From: Micromonospora sp. CP22
GTDB taxonomy: Bacteria; Actinomycetota; Actinomycetes; Mycobacteriales; Micromonosporaceae
Direction: 5' to 3'
Assembly (NCBI RefSeq): GCF_009712475.1
Contig: NZ_VCJO01000002.1
Span: 124,001-188,000, forward strand
Length of the DNA: 64,000 nt
How positions within the stretch are numbered: the stretch's first letter is position 1; every line of letters begins with the position of its first letter. Position numbers and translations under genes: made by a program. The notes below the pieces were generated by a model. It was not told the DNA's origin. It saw only the letters and a list, made by a program, of their open reading frames with translations, and ran no database searches. Positions 17,103-24,558 of the stretch are shown one piece after another.

Positions 17103-19367
17103 GTGCCAACAGATGCGCGACAGGCAGCACCCACCAACGGGTGGAAGGTGCGCCTCGGTGACCCGAGGGGACACCGGGCACCCGCACACCGTCCCGTCCG
17201 GATCGCCAGTCTCATGGGCTACGTCGATCCGCTGGGCGTACGCCCGGGCGAGACGCTTCGGGTGCATCTCTCTGCTCCGGCGGCGCACGAGATCGCCGTG
17301 GGCCGCCTGGGACGCGACGCGTTGCTGCTACCCGAGCCGGACGACGCGGCCGACCGGGTCGAGGTGACCTGGCTGGGACGTGCCGCGTCGACCTCGGCCA
17401 ACCGGCACGACGTGTACCCCGGCTCGTACGGTGTCGCCGCAAACAGCCCCACCGAGCGTCCCTCGACGGTCTCCGCCTGGGTCCGTGTGTGGCACCTGCC
17501 CGCCACGGTGGAGACGTCCAGTTGGGCGGCGGTCGTCAGCGACCTGGACTACCCCGACCGGTGCGGCTGGGCGATCGGCGTCGACGCCGACGGGCATCCG
17601 GGCTGCTACATCGGCGACGGCGGGCACCACGACCGGGTGAACTGGACGTTCGCCGGCTCGTCCCTGCTGGGCCGGCTCGGAGAGTGGGTCCACCTCGCTT
17701 TCACCGTCGACGGCGAACGGGTGCAGCTGTGGGTCGACGGCACCGTCGCGGCCGAGGGTTCGGCGGCGGTGGGCGCCTCGACGGGCGGCACGCTGCGCGT
17801 CGCCGCTGCGGCACAGAGCGGCCTCGTCGACCATCTGCTGGACGGCGACGTGAGCAGCGTGGCTCTCTTCTCCCGCACGCTGACCCGGCACGAGGTGGTC
17901 ACGCTCACCGAGGACCGGGCGATGTCGCCGACCGTGCCGGTGGCCACGGACGCGCTGCTGGCCCACTGGCCGCTACGGGAACGGTCGGGCACGACCGCGG
18001 TGGACGTCAGCGGCAACGACCGGCACCTGACCCTGGTCAACACCCCCACGCTGAACATCCCGGGTCCGCCCGCCTCCCGAGCCATCGGCCGACCGGGCTA
18101 CGACCCGGACACCGACCCGACCCGGGGCGGCTGTGTCCGCTTCTCCTCCGACGACCTCGTCGACTGCGGATGGCCCGCGGCGGCCGAGATCGTGGTGCCG
18201 CAGGACGCGGACAGCGGGACCTACCACGTACGGGTGACCCTGGTCGGTGCCGACGACGATCCGCTGGAGTTGCCTTTCGTCGTGGTGCGCCCGCAACCCC
18301 GTCGGCCGCGCTCCGTCGCGCTGTTGTACGCCACCTTCACCTGGGCCGCTTACGCGCGGCGCTCCGTCGACGGGATCAACCTCCCGGGCCTCATGTCCTC
18401 CGCCTATACCCGTAACATCAGCGGCCGGCTGTTCTTCAACCTGGGATTGAGGATGCCACTGCCACGGGTGCAGCCCTTCGTGCACCGCAGCCACCTGCGC
18501 GACGCCACCGTCCACCAGCACCTGGTCCGACCGGAGCGGCACGCGGAGTCCTGGTTGGCGCGCGAGGGCTACGCCTACGAGTGCGTCACCGACGCGGAAC
18601 TCGACGCCGACCCCGGCCTGCTGGAGCGCTTCGCCGCCCTGATGATCGTGGGCCACAACGAGTACTGGACGCAGGACATGCGGGACAAGGTCGAGGCGTA
18701 CCTGCGCGGCGGCGGCAACGTGGTGTGCCTCAGCGGCAACACCGCCTTCTGGCGCGTCAGTTACGACCGGCAGACGAAGGTCATCGAAACCCGCAAGACG
18801 ACGCACCCCGGCGAGGGAACCGGGGTGGCCTGGCTGCCGCCGGACGAGTGGGGTGAGCGCTGGCACACCGACGGCCGTCCCGGCGGCAAGTGGTCCCACC
18901 TCGGGCAGCCGCCGAGCGAGCTGCTGGGTCTGGAGACGCTGGGCTGGATCGACAGCGGGGACCGGACCGCGTTCGCACCGTTCACGGTCACCGCACCCGA
19001 TCACTTCCTGTTCCACGAACCGCAGCTGGTGCCAACCGAGCCCGGAAACCTGATCGGGACCAGGTCACACGACGGCCCGGCCGTGAGCGGCTACGAGGTC
19101 GACGGCCTACCCGAGGTGCAGGGCATGCCGACACCGGGCCCCGACGGACTGACCGTCCTCGCGCACGCCGACCACGGCCCCCGCTTCGTCGCGCACTGGG
19201 GAGCCGACCCCGGTCACGGCGCCGACCTCATCTACTGGGAACGCCGGACGGGCGGTCGGGTGTTCAACGCCGGCTCCACGAACTACCCGGGCGCCCTCGC
19301 GATCGACGCGGGCCTACAGGCACTGACCCGCAACGTCCTGCACCACATGGGCGTCAGTCGTCAGTGA
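17103..19367 (+). CDS. N,N-dimethylformamidase large-subunit-like protein with LamG-type domain
   Basis: Protein of 754 residues starting at GTG with AGGAG six bases upstream. Residues about 110-270 resemble a concanavalin A/LamG-type jelly roll (SAWVRVWHLP, LWVDGTVAAEG, VALFSRTLTRHEV). The C-terminal half (about 390-750) resembles the large subunit of N,N-dimethylformamidase, with IVGHNEYWTQDMRD near residue 516 and YLRGGGNVVCLSGNTAFW just after. The characterised family member is an iron enzyme that hydrolyses formamides; the substrate here is unknown. No signal peptide is visible. It is divergent from the PKS/NRPS operon, and a role in that pathway is possible but unproven. Its last ~60 bp recur at 23098-23160, beyond the sulfur cassette. 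Confidence 0.8.
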   Translation: MPTDARQAAPTNGWKVRLGDPRGHRAPAHRPVRIASLMGYVDPLGVRPGETLRVHLSAPAAHEIAVGRLGRDALLLPEPDDAADRVEVTWLGRAASTSANRHDVYPGSYGVAANSPTERPSTVSAWVRVWHLPATVETSSWAAVVSDLDYPDRCGWAIGVDADGHPGCYIGDGGHHDRVNWTFAGSSLLGRLGEWVHLAFTVDGERVQLWVDGTVAAEGSAAVGASTGGTLRVAAAAQSGLVDHLLDGDVSSVALFSRTLTRHEVVTLTEDRAMSPTVPVATDALLAHWPLRERSGTTAVDVSGNDRHLTLVNTPTLNIPGPPASRAIGRPGYDPDTDPTRGGCVRFSSDDLVDCGWPAAAEIVVPQDADSGTYHVRVTLVGADDDPLELPFVVVRPQPRRPRSVALLYATFTWAAYARRSVDGINLPGLMSSAYTRNISGRLFFNLGLRMPLPRVQPFVHRSHLRDATVHQHLVRPERHAESWLAREGYAYECVTDAELDADPGLLERFAALMIVGHNEYWTQDMRDKVEAYLRGGGNVVCLSGNTAFWRVSYDRQTKVIETRKTTHPGEGTGVAWLPPDEWGERWHTDGRPGGKWSHLGQPPSELLGLETLGWIDSGDRTAFAPFTVTAPDHFLFHEPQLVPTEPGNLIGTRSHDGPAVSGYEVDGLPEVQGMPTPGPDGLTVLAHADHGPRFVAHWGADPGHGADLIYWERRTGGRVFNAGSTNYPGALAIDAGLQALTRNVLHHMGVSRQ

Positions 19368-19405
19368 CGGCGAGCTGGGGAAGCTCCGTACCTGCGCGAG
19401 CCGTG

Positions 19406-19490
19406 CTCGGCGAGCTGGATCGCCGAGTCCTCGACAAAGCCGTCGAACGACGACTGCGCGGACAACAGCGTCCCCTTCCCCAGCGGCCAC
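19406..19490 (-). pseudogene. 5' fragment of a DUF4304-type gene
   Basis: This stretch closely matches the 5' end of the intact DUF4304 gene on the same strand (about 23715-23800). Read on the minus strand both encode LSAQSS..FVED..QLA.HG. The remaining ~170 codons are missing here. The fragment follows the formamidase-like gene by about 40 bp, mirroring the arrangement at 23.1-23.8 kb, so it is a relic left by duplication around the sulfur cassette. Confidence 0.7.
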
Positions 19491-19559
19491 GCGTTGCAAC
19501 CGCGGCTTCGAGGGCGGAAGCGCCCGCCTCGGACGCTCCGAACGGCAGTGGACGATCCC

Positions 19560-19575
19560 ATACCCCCAGGGGTAT
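19560..19575. promoter_or_regulatory. CsoR/CstR-type operator (perfect 16-bp palindrome)
   Basis: ATACCCC and GGGGTAT arms separated by two bases (CA), 22 bp upstream of the GTG start of the CstR-like repressor gene. It is the same palindrome as at 20001-20016, with only the central dinucleotide different. G/C-tract palindromes of this form are the known targets of CsoR-family repressors, so the repressor probably controls itself and the operon downstream. Confidence 0.8.
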
Positions 19576-19597
19576 GTTCGGAGACGGAGGTGGACAG

Positions 19598-19867
19598 GTG
19601 AAGTTGCGACCCGAGATGACGGCTGACGCGCTGACCCGGCTCAAGCGGGCCCGCGGCCAGTTGAACGCCGTGATCGAGATGATCGAGACCGGGCAGGACT
19701 GCCGCGAGACGCTGACCCAGCTGGCCGCCGTGTCGAAGGCGGTGGACCGCGCCGGCTACAAGCTGATCGCCTCGGGCATGCGCCACTGCAACCTCGCCCG
19801 AGAGCGGGGCGAGCAGCCCGAAATGACCGAGGAGGAGCTGGAGAAGCTGTTCCTCGCCCTGTCCTGA
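19598..19867 (+). CDS. CsoR-family repressor, CstR-like (persulfide sensor)
   Basis: DUF156/CsoR-family all-helical DNA-binding protein of 89 residues, started at GTG 19598 because GGAGG sits seven bases upstream; an upstream ATG at 19574 lacks a site and overlaps the operator. Cys35 and Cys64 correspond to the two sensing cysteines of the family. The His that copper-sensing CsoR proteins carry four residues before the second Cys is Gly here, which fits the CstR branch that senses persulfides through a disulfide or polysulfide link. The neighbouring genes handle persulfide and thiosulfate, supporting that role. It is expected to bind the palindromes at 19560 and 20001 and release them when sulfane sulfur accumulates. 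Confidence 0.85.
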   Translation: MKLRPEMTADALTRLKRARGQLNAVIEMIETGQDCRETLTQLAAVSKAVDRAGYKLIASGMRHCNLARERGEQPEMTEEELEKLFLALS

Positions 19868-20000
19868 CCCCGCAGCGCATCGTCGTCGAGCCGAGACGAG
19901 AAGGCGCCGCCCCACCAGGAGCCGACCGCTCCCGGCGTGACCGCGCCGGGAGCGGGTAGTCCGCACGTGCCCGTCAGCCGGGCGGACGTCTGCCCTCCAC

Positions 20001-20016
20001 ATACCCCCCGGGGTAT
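20001..20016. promoter_or_regulatory. Second CsoR/CstR-type operator
   Basis: ATACCCC and GGGGTAT arms separated by CC, 23 bp upstream of the persulfide dioxygenase start at 20040. It matches the operator at 19560-19575 except at the centre. Its position just before the start codon suggests it blocks a separate promoter for the dioxygenase-rhodanese-exporter genes. Confidence 0.8.
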
Positions 20017-20039
20017 ACACACAGACAAGGAGAATGACC

Positions 20040-21452
20040 ATGACCGTCCAGGTGTCCGTCATCGCGACCTCGTCGCTCGGCGACCGCAGCTATCTCGCGG
20101 ACGACGGCGAGGTGGCCGTCGTGGTCGACCCGCAGCGGGACATCGACCGGATCCTGTACCTCGCTGGCGAGAAGGGCGTCCGGATCACCCACGTGGCCGA
20201 GACGCACATCCACAACGACTACGTCTCCGGCGGGCTGGAACTGGCCCGACTCACCGGTGCCGAATACCTGGTGGCGGCCGCCGACGAGGTCGACTTCGAC
20301 CGGGTGGCGGTCACCGACGGAGACACAGTTCCCGTCTCCGACTCCCTTCGCCTGCGGGTCGTCGCGACGCCAGGGCACACCTTCCACCACCTGTCGTACA
20401 TCCTCGACGAGGCCACCGACGGCGGCTGGTACCCGGCCGGCGTCTTCACCGGCGGCTCACTGCTGTTCGGCACCACCGGTCGGACCGACCTGCTCGGCAA
20501 GCAGCACGCCCACGACCTCGCCCACCACCAGCACGCCTCGGCCAAGCGGCTGGCGGACCTGCTGCCCGACGGCGCCGAGGTGTGGCCCACCCACGGGTTC
20601 GGCAGCTTCTGCTCGGCCAGCCAGTCCGACGCGCCCGAGTCGACCATCGGACGGGAGAAGCAAATCAACCCGGTGCTGCGGCTGGCCACCGACGACTTCG
20701 TGACCGAGACGCTGGCCGGCCTCGACGCCTACCCGGCGTACTACGCCCACATGGGCGTGGCAAACGCCGCCGGACCCGCGCCGGTCGACCTCACCCCGGT
20801 GAGCCGCGCCGACGCCGCCGAACTGCGGCAGCGCATCGCCGCTGGGCAGTGGGTCGTCGACCTGCGACACCGCAAGGCGTACGCGGCCTCGCACCTGGCC
20901 GGCACCGTCAGCCTCGGCCTCGACGGACCGATGTCCACCTGGCTCGGCTGGCTCGTCGACTGGGGGGTGCCGATCACCCTGCTGGCCGAGACGCCCGCGC
21001 AGGTCGCCGACGCCCAGCGCGAGCTGGTACGCATCGGCATCGACCGACCCGCCGCCCAAGCCACCGGCGAGGCCGGGCAGTGGGCGACCGACCGCGGGCA
21101 ACTGCGCGAGCTGCGGATGGCCGACTTCTCCGCGCTGGCCGCCGCCCGAGCCGGGGCCACCCCCGCCGGGCTGCCCGCCCCGGACGTCGTCCTCGACGTG
21201 CGGATGACCAACGAGTGGACCGCCGGCCACCTCGACGGCGCGGTACACATCCCGCTACCCGACCTGCCGAAGCGCCTCGCCGACGTGCCCGCCGGCACGG
21301 TCTGGGTGCACTGTGGCTCCGGCTACCGGGCCACCGCCGCCGCCTCGCTGCTGGCGAACGCCGGCCGCGACGTCGTCGCAATCGACGACCGGTTCGACAA
21401 GGCCGAAGCAGCCGGCGTCGCCATGGCCGAACCGGCTCCCGACCGTCCCTGA
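20040..21452 (+). CDS. Persulfide dioxygenase (MBL fold) fused to two rhodanese domains
   Basis: Protein of 470 residues. The N-terminal metallo-beta-lactamase domain (about 1-240) has THIHND at 55-60 and GHTFHH further on, the metal-binding pattern of ETHE1-type persulfide dioxygenases, which oxidise glutathione or related persulfide to sulfite. The first rhodanese-like domain (about 255-360) has LLAETP where the active-site Cys loop should be, so it is probably structural. The second (about 375-465) has CGSGYRA with the active Cys near 425 and could move sulfane sulfur to or from acceptors. ATG 20040 is preferred over ATG 20034 because AAGGAG is seven bases upstream of it. The operator at 20001 and the adjacent CstR-like gene imply induction by persulfide. 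Confidence 0.9.
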   Translation: MTVQVSVIATSSLGDRSYLADDGEVAVVVDPQRDIDRILYLAGEKGVRITHVAETHIHNDYVSGGLELARLTGAEYLVAAADEVDFDRVAVTDGDTVPVSDSLRLRVVATPGHTFHHLSYILDEATDGGWYPAGVFTGGSLLFGTTGRTDLLGKQHAHDLAHHQHASAKRLADLLPDGAEVWPTHGFGSFCSASQSDAPESTIGREKQINPVLRLATDDFVTETLAGLDAYPAYYAHMGVANAAGPAPVDLTPVSRADAAELRQRIAAGQWVVDLRHRKAYAASHLAGTVSLGLDGPMSTWLGWLVDWGVPITLLAETPAQVADAQRELVRIGIDRPAAQATGEAGQWATDRGQLRELRMADFSALAAARAGATPAGLPAPDVVLDVRMTNEWTAGHLDGAVHIPLPDLPKRLADVPAGTVWVHCGSGYRATAAASLLANAGRDVVAIDDRFDKAEAAGVAMAEPAPDRP

Positions 21453-21542
21453 GCGCCCACCGGTCGCCGACCGGACCGCGCCTCACCGGAGAGCGGCCGG
21501 TCCCCGAACCCGTCCCCACCGGTAATCCTGAACGAGGAGAAC

Positions 21543-22148
21543 ATGACCACCTCCGAGACCTCCCGCCCCGCCACCCTCGACGCCGCCACCCTGCGGGAGC
21601 TGATCGACTCCGGTCGCGCCCCGCGCCTGCTGGACGTACGCACCCCGGCGGAGTTCGAGACCTCGCACATTCCCGGTGCCTACAACGTGCCGCTCGACCT
21701 GCTCAGGGAGCACCGCGAGGAACTGCGCAACCACCTCGACGAGGACGTGGTGCTGATCTGCCGCTCTGGCGCCCGCGCTACGCAGGCCGAGCAGGCGCTC
21801 GCCGGAGCCGGGCTACCCAACCTCAAGATCCTCAACGGTGGCATGCTGGCCTGGCAGGGTGCCAACGCCCCGATCAAGCAGGGCACCCCACGCTGGGACC
21901 TGGAGCGGCAGGTCCGCCTGGTCGCCGGCTCGATCGTGCTGGTCAGCATCCTGGCCTCGGTGTTCGTACCCGGGCTGAAGTGGGTAGCCGCGTTCATCGG
22001 CACCGGCCTCACCTTCGCCGCGTTCACCAACACCTGCGCGATGGGGATGCTGCTCAGCAGGCTCCCGTACAACCGGGGCGCCGGCTGCGACCTGGACACC
22101 ATCGTCGGCCAACTGCGCGACGGCTCGCCCACCGGACGGCCGGCGTGA
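21543..22148 (+). CDS. Rhodanese with C-terminal membrane domain
   Basis: Protein of 201 residues: a rhodanese domain (about 10-110) with active Cys73 in CRSGARA, followed by two hydrophobic segments (about 120-160) and a short Cys-containing tail, an arrangement like YgaP-type membrane rhodaneses. It probably transfers sulfane sulfur at the inner face of the membrane. It lies 90 bp after the dioxygenase gene with an AACGAGGAG site, and its stop overlaps the start of the TauE-like gene (GTGA). That coupling suggests sulfur transfer and sulfite export are produced together. Confidence 0.88.
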   Translation: MTTSETSRPATLDAATLRELIDSGRAPRLLDVRTPAEFETSHIPGAYNVPLDLLREHREELRNHLDEDVVLICRSGARATQAEQALAGAGLPNLKILNGGMLAWQGANAPIKQGTPRWDLERQVRLVAGSIVLVSILASVFVPGLKWVAAFIGTGLTFAAFTNTCAMGMLLSRLPYNRGAGCDLDTIVGQLRDGSPTGRPA

Positions 22149-23047
22149 CCGGCAGCCTCGCGCTGACCCTCGGGCTGGCCGTCCTCATCGGGATCAGCCT
22201 CGGCCTGCTCGGCGGCGGCGGCTCGATCCTCGCCGTACCACTGCTGGTCTACGTCGCCGACCTACCGGCGAAGGAAGCGATCGCCACCTCGCTGCTGGTC
22301 GTCGGCGTGACCAGCGCCGTCGGTGCGCTGCCCTACGCTCGGGCCGGCCGGATCCGCTGGCGCACCGGCCTGATCTTCGGCGTCGCCGGTATGACCGGCG
22401 CGTACGTCGGCGGCCGACTCGCCGCGTTCGTCCCGGCAGCGGTCCTGCTCACCGGCTTCGCGCTGATGATGCTCGCCACGGCGGCCGCGATGATCCGGGG
22501 CCGCCGCGACGTTCCCGACGCACCCACGTCCCCCGAACTCCCGCTGCTGCGCGTCGTGCTGGACGGCACCGTTGTCGGCCTGGTCACCGGGCTCGTCGGA
22601 GCCGGTGGCGGCTTCCTGGTGGTGCCCGCACTCGCCCTGCTCGGCGGCCTGCCCATGCCCGTGGCTGTCGGCACCTCGCTGGTGGTCATCGCGATGAAGT
22701 CCATCGCCGGCCTGGCCGGCTACCTGCCCAGCGTCAGCATCGACTGGAGCCTCGCGGCCGCGGTGACCACCGCTGCCGTCGTCGGCAGCCTCGTCGGCGG
22801 CCGGTTCGCCGGGCGCGTCGCCGAGGCCGTACTCCGCACTGCGTTCGGCTGGTTCGTCGTCGTCATGGGCGTATTCGTGCTGGTCCAGCAACTAGCCGGG
22901 GGCCGGGCCGCCGGAATCGCGGTGGCTGGCCTAGCCGGCACGATCGTGGCGGTGGGTGCGCTCGCGGCGGGCTGCCGGGGCGGGCGCCGCTGGACACCCC
23001 CGCCGGTCTGCCGCGCGCTGCACGCGGCCGCCGCAGCGAGAGGCTGA
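22145..23047 (+). CDS. TauE/SafE-family exporter, probably sulfite
   Basis: Membrane protein of 300 residues from GTG 22145, overlapping the rhodanese stop. It has about eight hydrophobic helices in two halves, each opening with a glycine-rich motif (GLLGGGGSILAVP and GLVGAGGGFLVVP), the hallmark of the TauE/SafE (DUF81) family. Known members export sulfite, sulfoacetate or related organosulfur anions. As the upstream dioxygenase makes sulfite, export of sulfite is the natural reading. The tail after the last helix is basic and low in complexity. Confidence 0.88.
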   Translation: MTGSLALTLGLAVLIGISLGLLGGGGSILAVPLLVYVADLPAKEAIATSLLVVGVTSAVGALPYARAGRIRWRTGLIFGVAGMTGAYVGGRLAAFVPAAVLLTGFALMMLATAAAMIRGRRDVPDAPTSPELPLLRVVLDGTVVGLVTGLVGAGGGFLVVPALALLGGLPMPVAVGTSLVVIAMKSIAGLAGYLPSVSIDWSLAAAVTTAAVVGSLVGGRFAGRVAEAVLRTAFGWFVVVMGVFVLVQQLAGGRAAGIAVAGLAGTIVAVGALAAGCRGGRRWTPPPVCRALHAAAAARG

Positions 23048-23097
23048 CGCCGGGAGGAGCAGGGGACGGCGCGTAGATCAGGCAGCCCGGCGAGCGC

Positions 23098-23160
23098 TTC
23101 GGGTCAACGCGGGCCTACAGGTACTGACCCGCACACCACATGGACGTCAGTCGGAAGTGA
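23098..23160. repeat. Duplicated 3' end of the formamidase-like gene
   Basis: The stretch from ACGCGGGCCTACAGG to GGACGTCAGTCG repeats the last ~60 bp of the formamidase-like gene (about 19315-19370) with a small internal deletion and a few mismatches. It has no reading frame of its own. Together with the DUF4304 fragment at 19406-19490, it shows that the junction formamidase/DUF4304 exists on both sides of the sulfur cassette. Confidence 0.75.
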
Positions 23161-23170
23161 AACCGGGCAG

Positions 23171-23785
23171 TCAAGCTGAGCAAGCTCGGCCGGTGGCATA
23201 GCTCCACACCATGCGGACCGGCACCGAGTCATGGGTACGGGCCGGTCTGTCCACGAACAACAGACGTTCCAACTCGTCGATGCAACCCTCCCCAGCCAGT
23301 ATCCAGGCGCGGGTCAGCCAGGTGCCCGGACCGAGAATGTCCGGGGTCTGGTTCAGCACGACGTCCCGGTCGAGCAGCGACAGAAGCTGCGGCATCAGGT
23401 CGCCCAATTGTTGTCGTACCCGCGCGGAAACCTGGGCTGCGGATTCCTCGTCGGCGATACGCCACTGGTCGTCGCCCGACAGCCCGGAGGAACGAAGCCG
23501 CCGACGCCACCCGCCGTCGTAATGGCGGGGCAGCTCCGAAGCTGGCCGCCCGGTTCGCTGCCGATTCCATTCCCACTCCGGCGCCAGCACCAGGCCGATG
23601 TTGATGTAAAAGGCCTTCTCCCGCCGGCTGGAGTGGTCGGACAACTGAACCTCGACGATGAGCACGTCCCCTCGTGGCGAAGACCGACGGAAGACACGCC
23701 CATCCTCTCCGCGCTCGAAGCCGTGCCCGGCGAGTTGGGTCGCCAAGTCCTCGACAAAGCTGTTCAACGACGACTGCGCGGACAA
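23171..23785 (-). CDS. DUF4304-type protein
   Basis: Hypothetical protein of about 204 residues resembling the DUF4304 family (SFVEDLATQLAGHGF near the start, FYINIGLVLAPEWEW in the middle). The function of that family is unknown. TTG 23785 is chosen as start because the relic copy at 19406-19490 stays similar up to this codon and diverges before it; an ATG at 23914 would add about 43 poorly structured residues. The C-terminal part (GPGTWLTRAWILAGEGCIDELERL) looks like an added helical segment. It has no evident operon partner. Confidence 0.65.
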   Translation of the reverse strand: MSAQSSLNSFVEDLATQLAGHGFERGEDGRVFRRSSPRGDVLIVEVQLSDHSSRREKAFYINIGLVLAPEWEWNRQRTGRPASELPRHYDGGWRRRLRSSGLSGDDQWRIADEESAAQVSARVRQQLGDLMPQLLSLLDRDVVLNQTPDILGPGTWLTRAWILAGEGCIDELERLLFVDRPARTHDSVPVRMVWSYATGRACSA

Positions 23786-24213
23786 CAGTGGCCCCAGGGT
23801 GTAGTTGGCAGCAGAACCTTGATCGGTGATGATGCCATGCGCGGGTGCGGCCCTTCCCGGGATCCAGGGCCCCGGCACCCGACTCGACACCTTTGCCCGT
23901 GTCGCACCAATCAACCTCTATGCGTCGCTGAGATCACCTCAGTGAGCCCAACCGCAGAGGACTCTGGCTTTGCCGGAATGCGTCCAGCGGCGAGGCGACC
24001 AAGACGCAAGGCTACCCGGCAGCTCGACCTCAGGCATGCACAAACGTGGTCGAGGGGCTACGAAACTCCCTCGCCCCGTGGTCACAGAGAACCTTCGTCT
24101 GTGCCTCCCGTGGTCACACGCGACGACTGCGAGGACCACGGTAACGGATCTCTGTGATCACGGCGGTGACCACAGAGATCATCGCCGCACTTCTATATCA
24201 CCAGTTCAATCCT

Positions 24214-24259
24214 GGTGGAGCCGAGGGGACTCGAACCCCTGACCCCCACACTGCCAGTG
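24214..24259. repeat. attachment-site copy: 46 bp of tRNA-Ala 3' end
   Basis: Forty-six bases identical to 31218-31263, that is, the tRNA-Ala(GGC) gene from the anticodon loop to its 3' end. The identity stops sharply at both sides (T/G at the left, A/T at the right). This is the footprint expected when an element integrates at a tRNA 3' end and leaves a partial copy at the far boundary. Confidence 0.85.
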
Positions 24260-24411
24260 AACTAGCGGGGCTGCCGGGGGCGCCGGACAGTGCCAGCCCG
24301 TGCCAGGGATGCAGGTCAGGGGCCAGGCAATCGGCCGGGCCATGCCAACCGATACCGGGTCTTCCCGGACCGTCCGTGAGACGGTTGTGAGATATCACGG
24401 CGCTCCACCTG

Positions 24412-24446
24412 GGAGAGGCGTTGGAGTTCAAGACCAGCGCCTCTCC
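24412..24446. other. Hairpin near the left island boundary
   Basis: GGAGAGGCG and CGCCTCTCC arms (9 bp, plus an inner TGG/CCA pairing) within the 300-bp non-coding stretch 24260-24558. It lies beyond the 3' end of the minus-strand nuclease-like gene and could terminate it, or be an arm site of the old attachment region. No T-tract follows. Short direct repeats (GTGCCAG) occur nearby at about 24290-24305. Confidence 0.4.
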
Positions 24447-24558
24447 CTCCACCGGTGATGCAGATCACGGACTGCCCTCTAGATCATCGACCCCGTGGGG
24501 CTTCTTCCTTGGTCACTGTCGCTGCTGGTAGCACTCATGAGCCAAGCCCCGGCGTAAA

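Noticed and set aside
24198..24452. Minus-strand frame of 84 codons at the left island boundary
   Set aside because: Its C-terminus (GVRVPSAPP) is the translation of the tRNA fragment, and the rest has no protein-like features.
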